Of a DNA stretch of 64,000 bases, positions 47,694-56,621 are shown piece by piece. Origin of the DNA: Bacillota bacterium (lineage in GTDB: Bacteria; Bacillota; Sulfobacillia; JAJZYS01; JAJYTV01). How positions within the stretch are numbered: the stretch's first letter is position 1; every line of letters begins with the position of its first letter. The notes beneath the pieces were generated by a model, which ran no database searches, was not told the DNA's origin, and saw only the letters and a list, made by a program, of their open reading frames with translations. The position numbers and the translations under genes were made by a program. The stretch is taken from the NCBI GenBank assembly GCA_021793315.1, contig JAJYSZ010000003.1:1-64000 (forward strand). Direction: 5' to 3'.

Positions 47694-48979
47694 AGATCGC
47701 GGTGCTGGGCGGCGGCAGCTCGTACACGCCGGAACTGCTGGAGGGACTGCTCCAGCGGCAGATGTCCATCGAAGAGGTCTGGCTCGTCGATGTGCCGGAA
47801 GGCCGCGAGAAGGTAGGGATCATCGCGGGCCTTGCCGAGCGCATGGCGGCCGCGATCGGGCGCCGGGTCCGCTTTCCCGTCACGGAGGACAGGAAGGCGG
47901 CTATCGCGGACGCGAGCTTCGTGCTCAGCCAGATGCGGGTCGGCGGACTCAGGATGCGCGGGGCGGACGAGCGGATACCGCTCAGACACGGCCTGCTCGG
48001 CCAGGAGACCACCGGCGCAGGCGGCTTTGCGAATGCCATGCGGACCATTCCCATCGCGCTGCAAGTGGCGGAGGAAGTGGAGAGGCTGGCACCAAAGGCG
48101 TGGCTGCTCAACTTCACGAACCCTGCGGGTCTTGTCACGCAGGCGATCTCCAGCGCCGGATACGAGCGGACGGTCGGGCTCTGCAACGTGGCCCGCACCA
48201 CTGAGCGGCGCATCGCGCAGTTCGGCGGGCTGCCCCAAGAGTCGGTCGAACTCGAGGTCGCGGGTCTCAACCACCTGACAGGCAGCTGGATTCGCGTCGG
48301 CGGCCAGGACGCGACGGCGTTGGCGCTGGCGAGCGGAGCCCTCGAGGAGGAGCTTCGCCAGGTCGCTCCCGAGGCGGTGGTGCCGCAGGGCTTCTTCGCG
48401 GGACTCGGTTTCTTCCCGAACCCGTATCTCAACTATTTCTTCTTCCCCCGCGCCACCCTGAGGCACGCCGAGCAGGCCGCCGCCTCGGCAGAGGGGACGC
48501 GCGCCGATCGGGTGCAAGCGATCGAGCAGCAGCTGTTCGCGCGTTACCGGGACCCGCAGCTTGCAGGCAAGCCGCCTGAGCTTGAAAAGCGCGGCGGCGC
48601 CTACTACTCCGAGGTGGCCGTGGATGTCATGACGGCGCTGCAGGCCGACAAGCCGCGAAACCTCGTCCTCAATCTGCGCAGTCGCGGCGCCCTCCCAGGT
48701 TTTGCGGACGACGACGTCGTCGAGCGCAACGCCGAGGTGAGTCGCGCGGGCATCCGCCCGGTTCCTCGCAAGGAGCCCCTGCCGCCGCTGCTGCGGGGGG
48801 TGGCGCTGGCCGTCAAGGAATACGAGCGCCTGACGGTGGCAGCGGTGATGCAGGGGTCGCGCAGAAAGGCGCTCGAGGCACTGATGTGCCACCCGCTGGT
48901 GGGCGGCGCCGATCTGGCTGACAGGCTGCTTGACGACCTGGCGGCGGCCAACCGCGCCTACTGGCCCGAACTGAAGTGA
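47690..48979 (+). CDS. glycoside hydrolase family 4 (6-phospho-glycosidase-like)
   Basis: MKIAVLGGGSSYTPELLEGL; NFTNPAGLVTQAI; GLCNV; ATGA overlap with upstream gene. Confidence 0.92.
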   Translation: MKIAVLGGGSSYTPELLEGLLQRQMSIEEVWLVDVPEGREKVGIIAGLAERMAAAIGRRVRFPVTEDRKAAIADASFVLSQMRVGGLRMRGADERIPLRHGLLGQETTGAGGFANAMRTIPIALQVAEEVERLAPKAWLLNFTNPAGLVTQAISSAGYERTVGLCNVARTTERRIAQFGGLPQESVELEVAGLNHLTGSWIRVGGQDATALALASGALEEELRQVAPEAVVPQGFFAGLGFFPNPYLNYFFFPRATLRHAEQAAASAEGTRADRVQAIEQQLFARYRDPQLAGKPPELEKRGGAYYSEVAVDVMTALQADKPRNLVLNLRSRGALPGFADDDVVERNAEVSRAGIRPVPRKEPLPPLLRGVALAVKEYERLTVAAVMQGSRRKALEALMCHPLVGGADLADRLLDDLAAANRAYWPELK

Positions 48980-49920
48980 ACGTCCTGGTCGGTGTCGACG
49001 GCGGCGGCACCCACACGCGCGCCCTGGCCGTCACGGGGGAGGGGCGTCTCGTCGGCGAGGGCCGGTCCGGCCCATGCAACCACCAGACCGTAGGCATCGA
49101 CGGGGCCGTGGCGGCCGTGATGCAGGCTGTGCGCCAGGCGACGGCCGGAAGTCGCCCCGACGCGGTCGGGGCATGCCTTGCTGGCGTGGACCTGCCGGAG
49201 CATGCCGAAATGCTGCACGACCGGCTGGCCGAGGCCCTCTCCTGCCACGTGCATGTCGACAACGACATCGTCGCACCGCTCTGGGCGGCGCCGGGGGATT
49301 CGATCGGCGTCGTCGCCAGCGGCACGGGCGCTGCCATCGCCCTGCGCAAGCGGGGGGAAACAGGGCGCCTCCTCGCCCTCAACGACTACACGGGACCGCA
49401 GGGTGGCGCGGGCGACATCGCCACCCTGGCCCTGCGCGAGGCCATTCTTTCGGCCCAGGGCGCTGCGCCGCCCACGCGACTCCTGGAGCGCATCCTGGCG
49501 ATCTTCGGGCTGCCGGATCATGTTGCCTTGGCCAGGGCGACGGAAGGGCCGGCGCTTGCGCCCTGGCAGGTGGCGCTACTGGTGGCGCCGCTCTGCGCCC
49601 AGCTGGCGGAGGAGGGCGACCAGGTCGCGCGCTCCGTCGTGCAGCGCGTGGGCGGCGCACTCGGCCAGACGGCCGGCCGCTACTTCGCGTCGCAGGGCCT
49701 CGCGTCTGGTTCCCCGGTGGCGCTGTACGGGTCTCTGCTGCGCGGTGGGCCCAGCAGGTATCGAGAGGCGTTCATGCGCGCGCTGCGCCGGCACTTCGCG
49801 GCTGGCGCAGCGCCGCAAGGCAGCCTTGACGCCGTGCAGGGCGCGGCGCTCTACGCGGCGGAGCGGGAAGGCGCGCAGCCCGAACGCCTGCGCCTCGCGT
49901 TCCAGGGGGCCAGGGCCTAA
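48976..49920 (+). CDS. BadF/BadG-type ATPase, N-acetylglucosamine kinase-like
   Basis: NVLVGVDGGGTHTRALAV; VASGTGAAIAL; GTGA overlap with upstream gene. Confidence 0.88.
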   Translation: MNVLVGVDGGGTHTRALAVTGEGRLVGEGRSGPCNHQTVGIDGAVAAVMQAVRQATAGSRPDAVGACLAGVDLPEHAEMLHDRLAEALSCHVHVDNDIVAPLWAAPGDSIGVVASGTGAAIALRKRGETGRLLALNDYTGPQGGAGDIATLALREAILSAQGAAPPTRLLERILAIFGLPDHVALARATEGPALAPWQVALLVAPLCAQLAEEGDQVARSVVQRVGGALGQTAGRYFASQGLASGSPVALYGSLLRGGPSRYREAFMRALRRHFAAGAAPQGSLDAVQGAALYAAEREGAQPERLRLAFQGARA

Positions 49921-50528
49921 CGGTCGCTCTGCCGCCGCAAGGCGTAGATCGCAAGCTGCGTGCGGTCCTGGAGATCCAACTTCTGCAACAGGCTTGAGAC
50001 GTGTGCCTTCACGGTGCGCACCGTGATCGTCAGGCGGTCCGCGATCTCCGCGTTGCTTAGTCCCTGCGCCACGAGGTGCAGCACCTCCTGCTCGCGCAGG
50101 CTGAGGTCCGAGACCTTGGGCTGGCGCAAGGCTTCCACCGCTACGGCATCCAGGACCTGCTGGCCTTGCGCGACGGCGAGCACAGCCTGCAGCACGCCTT
50201 CCGCCGACGCGGTCTTCAGCAGGTAGCCGTCCGCGCCGGCCGCGAGGGCCGGCTGGACGAGGTCGCCCTCCGTATAGCTTGTCAGCAGCAGCACCCGCGT
50301 GTGCGGCGCCGCCGCCTTGATGGCCGCGGCCGCGGCCACGCCGTTCATCTTCGGCATGATCATGTCGAGCAGCACGACATCCGGCTGCAGGCGGTGGCAG
50401 ATCGGCACTGCCTCCTCGCCGCTGGCTGCCTCGCCCACGACCTGAAGTCTCGGGTCCGTGGCGATCAGCGCAGCGAGGCCCTGGCGGACTACCGCGTGGT
50501 CGTCGACGAGCACGATGCGGACGCTCAA
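49917..50528 (-). CDS. NarL/LuxR-type response regulator (LiaR-like)
   Basis: VRIVLVDDHAVVRQGL; LSLREQEVLHLVAQGLSNAEIADRLTITVRTVKAHV. Confidence 0.95.
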   Translation of the reverse strand: MSVRIVLVDDHAVVRQGLAALIATDPRLQVVGEAASGEEAVPICHRLQPDVVLLDMIMPKMNGVAAAAAIKAAAPHTRVLLLTSYTEGDLVQPALAAGADGYLLKTASAEGVLQAVLAVAQGQQVLDAVAVEALRQPKVSDLSLREQEVLHLVAQGLSNAEIADRLTITVRTVKAHVSSLLQKLDLQDRTQLAIYALRRQSDR

Positions 50529-51562
50529 ACTTCTTCCTCCTCCTCGGGCATAGTGAGTCCACTCAGCCTGAGCTGCACGGTGCAGCCTGCGCCGGGCCGG
50601 CTCTGGATCACAAGCTGACCGCCGATCTCGGCGGCGCGCTCGCGCATGCTGGCGAGGCCGATGTGGGCAACGACGCTGGCGGGATCGAAGCCGCAGCCGT
50701 TGTCCCCGATGCTGAGGGCGAGATCGTCGCCGCTGCGGCGGAGCGTGAGCGAGATTCGCGTCGGCTGCCCGTGGCGGATCGCGTTCGATACGGCTTCCTG
50801 GGCGATGCGAAAGAGCCTGTCCTCGATGCCCGCAGGCAGGGGGCCCTGGCCCTGCACCTGCAGGTCCGTCTCGATGCCCTGGCGTTCGCCCACTTCGTCC
50901 AACAGACTCTCAAGGGCCGCGGTGAGGCTGCGGCTGCCGAGCTCCACGGGCCTTAGGGCGCGGATGAGGCCGCGCATGCTGGCCTGGGCGCGCCTTGCGA
51001 CTTCCTCCGCGCGACTCAGCTGCTCGCGCGCCCCGCCGTCCGACGCGGGCAGGATGTGGCGGATGGCCCCGAGCATCATGGCCAGGGCGAAGAGTTCCTG
51101 GCTCACGGTGTCGTGCAGTTCGCGCGCCAGGCGCTGGCGTTCCTCGAGCACAGCCACCTGCTCGGCCTGCTGGGCCAGATCCTGACGCTCGGCGGCCAGA
51201 CGCCGCACGGCGGCCACCTGATCCGCAAGCGATACCGCCATGGCGTCAAGCTGGCGCATGAGGTAGCGCAGCTCGCCCGCTCCTTGGCCGGGCAGCCTGG
51301 CGTCGAGTTGGCCGTGAGCGAGCAGCGCGGCATAGAGGGACAGTTCGCGCAGGTCCCGCTTCAACGGTCTGGCCAGAAGAAAGCCGGCGGCCCCGCCGAC
51401 GACGGCTCCCAAGGCGGCGCCGCCAAGCAGGACGCCAAGCGGGTGCTGGGCAAGGCCCAGCGCCGCGAGGGCCGCGGCGGCGCCGATGATGAGGCCGAAG
51501 CCACCAATCTGCCAGTCGATGCCGAGGGTGCCGCCTTCCGGACGCTGTGGCTGGCTTGCCAT
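50525..51562 (-). CDS. HisKA_3-type sensor histidine kinase (LiaS-like)
   Basis: ERQRLARELHDTVSQELFAL; NAIRHGQPTRI; DNGCGFDP. Confidence 0.93.
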   Translation of the reverse strand: MASQPQRPEGGTLGIDWQIGGFGLIIGAAAALAALGLAQHPLGVLLGGAALGAVVGGAAGFLLARPLKRDLRELSLYAALLAHGQLDARLPGQGAGELRYLMRQLDAMAVSLADQVAAVRRLAAERQDLAQQAEQVAVLEERQRLARELHDTVSQELFALAMMLGAIRHILPASDGGAREQLSRAEEVARRAQASMRGLIRALRPVELGSRSLTAALESLLDEVGERQGIETDLQVQGQGPLPAGIEDRLFRIAQEAVSNAIRHGQPTRISLTLRRSGDDLALSIGDNGCGFDPASVVAHIGLASMRERAAEIGGQLVIQSRPGAGCTVQLRLSGLTMPEEEEEV

Positions 51563-52356
51563 CAGAACTGCTGCACGGTGATGTCACCGATCAGGAGATG
51601 CGCCATGATGCGCACCTTGCGCGGCGCGGCGTCGTAGCCCGGTGTCTCGTAGGTCAGGCGACGTCCGATGCCGTCGGCTGTTTGCCGGAAGATCCGGATG
51701 TCGCCGACCGTGACTTCCGCCACAACCGAAACGGCGAGGTCCGTAGGCACCAGCACGGTGATGTCGCCGATCAGGGCATTCAGTTCGAACGGGGTCTCGC
51801 CGTCCTCGAGGTGCACCTGCGAGAGGTCGAGACGCAGGTCGCCGATCAGGTGGCCCTCGTGATGCAGGCGTCGGCCGTGGTTGGCGCCGACCGTCGCGTC
51901 GACGTCGACGTCGACGTCGCCGATACCGTACCGCCAGCCTTGGCGCCAGTCACGGCGCCAGTCACGCCGCCAGCCACGCCGCCAGTCGCTTCGCCAGTTG
52001 GGTCCGCGCAGCACTTCGAATGCGAACGCGATGACGACGATTGCCCAGAAGATCGTCCCGGCATCGAAATGGCCGATATGCAGGGCACTCAGCTGGATGA
52101 GCGCCGCCAGCAGCAGGACCAGAAGGTAGACGAGGGTGCCTCCGGCGCCTCGCGCCAGCCGGTAGATGAGGCCGACCAGGGACCATGCGATGATGGGCAG
52201 CGGCCAGTAGAGCTGGACGATCTGGCCAACCTCCGTGGCGCTGAGGCCAAGCCCGCGCACGGCCAGGATGACGCCCCAGGCGAGCAGCAGGTAGCCGATC
52301 AGGGCGCGGAAGCTGAACTCATGCCAGCCGTCGTGCCGCACATGCCTGTCGTCCAT
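51562..52356 (-). CDS. LiaF-like membrane protein
   Basis: N-terminal TMs, W/R/D repeat linker, C-terminal LIGDITVLVPTDLAVSVVAEVTVGDI as in LiaF C-domain. Confidence 0.85.
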   Translation of the reverse strand: MDDRHVRHDGWHEFSFRALIGYLLLAWGVILAVRGLGLSATEVGQIVQLYWPLPIIAWSLVGLIYRLARGAGGTLVYLLVLLLAALIQLSALHIGHFDAGTIFWAIVVIAFAFEVLRGPNWRSDWRRGWRRDWRRDWRQGWRYGIGDVDVDVDATVGANHGRRLHHEGHLIGDLRLDLSQVHLEDGETPFELNALIGDITVLVPTDLAVSVVAEVTVGDIRIFRQTADGIGRRLTYETPGYDAAPRKVRIMAHLLIGDITVQQF

Positions 52357-52361
52357 GCCGC

Positions 52362-52763
52362 TCACGACCAGCCGCCCCCACGCCTGACGAGGTGGCGCAG
52401 GAAGCTCAGCCCCAGACCCACGAGCAGTACGGCGGCGAACAGCGTGCCGACCTCCACGTGCGCAATGTGCAGGGTGTCGACCTCGACCAGAGCCGAGAGG
52501 GCGGCGACGATGAGGTAGAACATCGTTCCCGCCGTGCCGCGCAGGAGATGCCAGAGAAAGCCGAGCAAGCCCCAGGCAAGGAACGGCACGGCCCAGTACA
52601 GTTGAAACGCCGTAGCGATCGGGCCATGCTGGATGCCAAGGCCAGAGACGGCGAGCGACAGACCCCAGACCAGGAGCAGCGCACCACCAAGCAGACGGCC
52701 GCCCTGGTCCACGGGCCAAAGATCGCTCACATAGCTCTGTCGACGGATGCGCACCATGACCAC
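52362..52763 (-). CDS. small TM protein, LiaI/LiaF-TM-like
   Basis: GALLLVWGLSLAVSGLGI...YWAVPFLAWGLLGFL; similar to N-term of downstream LiaF-like. Confidence 0.75.
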   Translation of the reverse strand: MVMVRIRRQSYVSDLWPVDQGGRLLGGALLLVWGLSLAVSGLGIQHGPIATAFQLYWAVPFLAWGLLGFLWHLLRGTAGTMFYLIVAALSALVEVDTLHIAHVEVGTLFAAVLLVGLGLSFLRHLVRRGGGWS

Positions 52764-52873
52764 TCCCCAGTTCCGAACCGCGACCTGTCACCAGCTTAGG
52801 CGGCTTTGGGCGCCGGCACAGCGCACTGTGGGACAGCAAGGTGATTGTACCCGGGTCCAATCCGTCAGACCGC

Positions 52874-53680
52874 TCAGACCACGTTGAAGCGCGCCGTCAT
52901 CATGCCGAAGTAGCTGGGACGGGCGTAGGCGAAGTCCTGCACCCGGTGCGGGCCGCCCATCATGCCCTGCAGGATGGCGAGCTGCCAAGGCGCGTCTGGC
53001 TTGGCGGCGTCAAGAAAGTCACGGGAGAGCTCCGCGAGCGGCGTGAGGTCCCCTGCCAGCGCAGCGTCCTGCACGAGCGCATCGTAGGTTGCCGCCGCGG
53101 GATCGAAGCCGTAAGGACCCTCCTTCTGATGCGCGTGCGCAAGATCCGCGCTCGCGATGAACGCCACGCGCCGATCCGGGCAGCATCGGGCGATCTCTTC
53201 CCCGAGGCGCACCAGGGGCCGCAGTCCGAGGTCGCGCGGCGGGCCGACGAGGCAGACCTTCGGCCCGACCTTGGCGCCCAGGAGGTAGTAGAGGGGAACG
53301 AGCGAGCCGAAGTCGAGGGGCAGCGTCGAGAGCGGTCCCTCGGCGGTTTGAAAGCTGACCCGTGCCGCTGGCAGGCCGGCAGCGGCGGAAGCCTCGGCCA
53401 GCGTCCGGTTGAAGGCGCGGTCGAGTTCGACCCGCCGGCTGTAGACGGCGTCGCCGGCTTCCACCGAGCCTTCCGCGTAGGCTGTGTCCGCGATGGCCAA
53501 GAGGCCTCCGATGCGCAGATTGTGCGGGCTCGCGATGAGTACGAGGTCGGGCTCGCTGGCGCGCAGGGCGGCACCGATGGCCGCCATGCTGCGGCGCAGG
53601 ACCAGAAGACCAGCGCCTGCCGCCGTGAACGGCAGAAGCTCGTCCCCATGGGGCATGATGGCTTTGAAGACGATCGGCAT
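52874..53680 (-). CDS. class III extradiol dioxygenase subunit B-like (LigB superfamily) protein
   Basis: AIMPHGDELLPF, LIASPHNLRI, FIASADLAHAHQ. Confidence 0.8.
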   Translation of the reverse strand: MPIVFKAIMPHGDELLPFTAAGAGLLVLRRSMAAIGAALRASEPDLVLIASPHNLRIGGLLAIADTAYAEGSVEAGDAVYSRRVELDRAFNRTLAEASAAAGLPAARVSFQTAEGPLSTLPLDFGSLVPLYYLLGAKVGPKVCLVGPPRDLGLRPLVRLGEEIARCCPDRRVAFIASADLAHAHQKEGPYGFDPAAATYDALVQDAALAGDLTPLAELSRDFLDAAKPDAPWQLAILQGMMGGPHRVQDFAYARPSYFGMMTARFNVV

Positions 53681-53754
53681 GACCTTCACCCCCTCGGGCG
53701 ATTCCACCTGTGCCGCTGCATCCCTGCTCGGCATTGCACGCCGGGTGCGGTCAA

Positions 53755-53777
53755 GGTAGCATACACGGTAGAGTATG
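53755..53777 (+). promoter_or_regulatory. ATAC-N8-GTAT inverted repeat in promoter of DUF302-CsoR operon
   Basis: GCATAC-ACGGTAGA-GTATGAT; candidate TTGCAC-N17-TAGCAT promoter. Confidence 0.45.
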
Positions 53778-53804
53778 ATAGCCCGAAACGAAGGAGGATG
53801 CGCC

Positions 53805-54206
53805 TTGTCGTTTGCGTACCGCGTGCAAAGCGCCAAAAGTGTGGACGAGGCGCTGGCCGCCGTGCAGGCGGCGCTCGCCGCACATCGATTCAAGGCCCTC
53901 TGGCAGACCGATATGGGTGCGATCCTGACGGAGAAGGGATTCCCGGGCCACGGGGCGCTGCATGTGCTCGAGATCTGCAATCCGGCCCGCGCAGACGAAC
54001 TGCTGCGGATCGATGCGGACAATGCCTATTTTTTGCCCTGCCGCCTGCTCGTGCGCCAAACGGCGTCCGGCAGCGAAGTCGGTATTCTCAGGCCGGAAAA
54101 ACTCATCGGTCTTGCGGAGGATGGCCCAAGCGCTGATCGCCAGGCCAAGCTCGCGAGCGAGGTGGAGGTAGAGCTTCGTGCCATCGTCGACGATGCCGCC
54201 CACTGA
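53805..54206 (+). CDS. DUF302-family protein
   Basis: TTG start after AAGGAGG; YRVQSAKSVDEALAAVQAALAAHRFKALWQTDM...HVLEICNPARADELLRID. Confidence 0.82.
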   Translation: MSFAYRVQSAKSVDEALAAVQAALAAHRFKALWQTDMGAILTEKGFPGHGALHVLEICNPARADELLRIDADNAYFLPCRLLVRQTASGSEVGILRPEKLIGLAEDGPSADRQAKLASEVEVELRAIVDDAAH

Positions 54207-54471
54207 CGGTCCGCATCTGGATTCGGAGCAGCGCCAGGCCTTGATTGCCCGCATGCGCCGCATCGAGGGGCAGGCCCGCGCGGTGGAGCGCATGATCACC
54301 GAGGACGACACCTGCGAACGCGTACTGCATCAGATCGCTGCGATGCGCGGGGCGCTGAGCCGGGTAGGGGCCGAGCTCGTGGCCTGCCAGGTGGCGCAGG
54401 AGATCACGGGCATGCCCAAGGCGGATGCGCGCCGCACGCTCTCGTACTGGATGAGCCGAATCGGACTCTAA
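54193..54471 (+). CDS. CsoR/FrmR-family (DUF156) transcriptional regulator
   Basis: RMRRIEGQARAVERMITEDDTCERVLHQIAAMRGAL; overlaps end of DUF302 gene. Confidence 0.9.
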   Translation: MPPTDGPHLDSEQRQALIARMRRIEGQARAVERMITEDDTCERVLHQIAAMRGALSRVGAELVACQVAQEITGMPKADARRTLSYWMSRIGL

Positions 54472-54481
54472 ATCCCGTGCA

Positions 54482-54527
54482 CCGCGACAGGGGAGGGCCG
54501 CCATGTGGCGGCCCTCCCCTGTCGCGG
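54482..54527. terminator. bidirectional terminator with about 22-bp stem
   Basis: CCGCGACAGGGGAGGGCCGCCA-TG-TGGCGGCCCTCCCCTGTCGCGG. Confidence 0.85.
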
Positions 54528-54530
54528 TCT

Positions 54531-55382
54531 CTATTCCTGGCTCTCGGCCCACCGCGATGCCCTATGCGCCCCGGGGAGGTTGAGATACGCGATGGTTGTG
54601 ATGATCAGAAAGGCCAGGTAGACGCCGACCTGCAGCACTGTCGGCGCCTGCGCGTAACCAAACAGGCTGTGCAGGATGTCGCCCAAGGGGCTCTCCTCGC
54701 TCAGCAGGGCCTGGCTGTGCCAGACGATGGTCGTCAGGACGTTGAGCCAGCCGATGGATTGGAACGACTCGATGGCGTCCGCGAGCAGGCCAGCCCCGAA
54801 GAGGAGAAGCAGCACGCCGAGCACATTGAAGAACAGGCCGAGCGGCGCTCTGCGGCCCAGACTGTACACCCACGCGCTGACGCCCAAACCCGCGAGCAGC
54901 CCGACGAAGGCGCCGAACAGCATGGGCAGGCCCTGCTGGTTTAGTGCGATCGCGAGCGTGAAGAAGGCAGTTTCGAGTCCTTCGCGGCCGACCGTGATGG
55001 CCGCGAGCAGGATCATGGCGCCGAGCGAGCCGCGCGACAGCGCGATGTCCACCTTGCGTTCGAGTTCCCCGCGGATCTGGCTGCTCTGACCTTTCATCCA
55101 GAAACTCATGTAGGTGAGCATGGCGGTAGCGATGACGTAGGTACCGCCCTCGAGAATCGCCTGGACGCGCGATCCGTCGTACTGGTGGATCAGATGATAG
55201 CTGACCATGGCGACCGCCAGGTCGAGCGCGACGGCGATGCCGACGCCAAGCCAGACGCTCGCCGTACGGTCCCTGCGGCCGATGCGGTGCAGGTATGCCA
55301 GGATGATGCCCACCACCAGGCTGGCCTCCAGCGTCTCGCGGAAAAGATGACGAATGTCGGAAGCAACCTCCGCCCCCCGCAT
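54531..55382 (-). CDS. FTR1-family iron permease
   Basis: FRETLEASLVVGIILAYL; AITVGREGLETAFF (REGLE). Confidence 0.92.
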   Translation of the reverse strand: MRGAEVASDIRHLFRETLEASLVVGIILAYLHRIGRRDRTASVWLGVGIAVALDLAVAMVSYHLIHQYDGSRVQAILEGGTYVIATAMLTYMSFWMKGQSSQIRGELERKVDIALSRGSLGAMILLAAITVGREGLETAFFTLAIALNQQGLPMLFGAFVGLLAGLGVSAWVYSLGRRAPLGLFFNVLGVLLLLFGAGLLADAIESFQSIGWLNVLTTIVWHSQALLSEESPLGDILHSLFGYAQAPTVLQVGVYLAFLIITTIAYLNLPGAHRASRWAESQE

Positions 55383-55386
55383 GGGA

Positions 55387-55400
55387 CACTAATATAAGTG
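55387..55400 (-). promoter_or_regulatory. candidate operator upstream of FTR1 permease
   Basis: near-palindrome CACTAATATAAGTG (12 of 14 positions symmetric). Confidence 0.35.
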
Positions 55401-55480
55401 AAACACTCAACATTTGTACCCGAGCGTCGGCGAGGCGTCAAGGTCAGCTAAGCAGGGAGCGGGGAGGTATTCGTCTAAAC

Positions 55481-56566
55481 ATGACGACCATGTCATGTTG
55501 CAAGGAGGGGCTGGCCACGGAGATCACCAAAGAGATGCGCAAGACGGAACGGATCGAGACCTGCCTACGCTCGGCGGGCAGCGAGGACAAGGACATCCTG
55601 CTGCTCGTGCACGGCAACGCCTCGTCGTCGGTGTTCTTCGACGAGCTGATCATCGACATGGCCGGCGACTTCCGCGTCATCGCGCCCGACCTTCGCGGCT
55701 ATGGCGAGACGGAGCCCAAGCCGATCGATGCCCGGCGGGGCATGCGGGACTTCGCGGACGACCTCGCAGCCCTGGTGGACCACATGGGCCTCAGCGACTC
55801 CAGGCTCCACCTCTTGGGCTGGTCCATGGGTGCGGGCGTCGCCATGCAGTTCGCTCTCGACCACGCGGACCGGGTGGCTTCGCTGGTCCTGGAGAGCCCC
55901 TTGCCGCCGTTCGGCTTCGGTGGCACCAAGGACGCTGTTGGCACCTCGTGCTGGCCGGACCGCGCCGGCAGCGGCGGCGGTGCGGCGAACCCGGAGTATG
56001 TGCGGCGCCTGGCGGAAAAGGACCGCAGTGACGAGAGTCCCTTCTCACCGCGCAACGTGATGAATTCGTTCTACTTCAAGCCGCCGTTCCGCATGCGGCC
56101 CGAGCGGGAAGAGGAGCTCGTCTCCTCGGTTCTGGCCATGCGCATAGGCGAGGGCTTCTACCCAGGCGGGCTTGCGGCTTCGCCGAACTGGCCCGGCGTA
56201 GCCCCTGGGGAGGATGGCATCAACAACGCCATGGCTCCCGGCTACTGCGATCTCTCCGGCTTCGCCGACATCCCGTCGCGCCCGCCGGTGCTCTGGGTGC
56301 GCGGTGCGGACGACCAGATCGTCTCGGATTTCTCCATGCTGGATTTCGGCACCCTCGGACAGCTGGGAGCGGTGCCGGGCTGGCCGGGAGCGGACGTCTT
56401 CCCGCCGCAGCCGATGGTAAGTCAGATGCGACATCTGCTTGAGCGCTACGCAGCTGCCGGAGGGCGCTATCAGGAGGTGGTCGTCGAGAATAGCGGCCAC
56501 TCCCCGCACCTGGAACAGGCGGCCACCTTCACGCAAGCCTTGCGGGCGTTCCTCGCCGACGTCTGA
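55481..56566 (+). CDS. alpha/beta hydrolase
   Basis: LLLVHGNASSSVFF, APDLRGYGETEP, LLGWSMGAGVAMQF; start codon uncertain. Confidence 0.88.
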   Translation: MTTMSCCKEGLATEITKEMRKTERIETCLRSAGSEDKDILLLVHGNASSSVFFDELIIDMAGDFRVIAPDLRGYGETEPKPIDARRGMRDFADDLAALVDHMGLSDSRLHLLGWSMGAGVAMQFALDHADRVASLVLESPLPPFGFGGTKDAVGTSCWPDRAGSGGGAANPEYVRRLAEKDRSDESPFSPRNVMNSFYFKPPFRMRPEREEELVSSVLAMRIGEGFYPGGLAASPNWPGVAPGEDGINNAMAPGYCDLSGFADIPSRPPVLWVRGADDQIVSDFSMLDFGTLGQLGAVPGWPGADVFPPQPMVSQMRHLLERYAAAGGRYQEVVVENSGHSPHLEQAATFTQALRAFLADV

Positions 56567-56580
56567 GCGGATCACTATGA

Positions 56581-56608
56581 AGGCGCCCGGCCGGCCGGCC
56601 GGGCGCCT
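56581..56608. terminator. bidirectional terminator
   Basis: 28-nt palindrome AGGCGCCCGGCCGGCCGGCCGGGCGCCT. Confidence 0.75.
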
Positions 56609-56621
56609 GAAAAGTTCGGGA

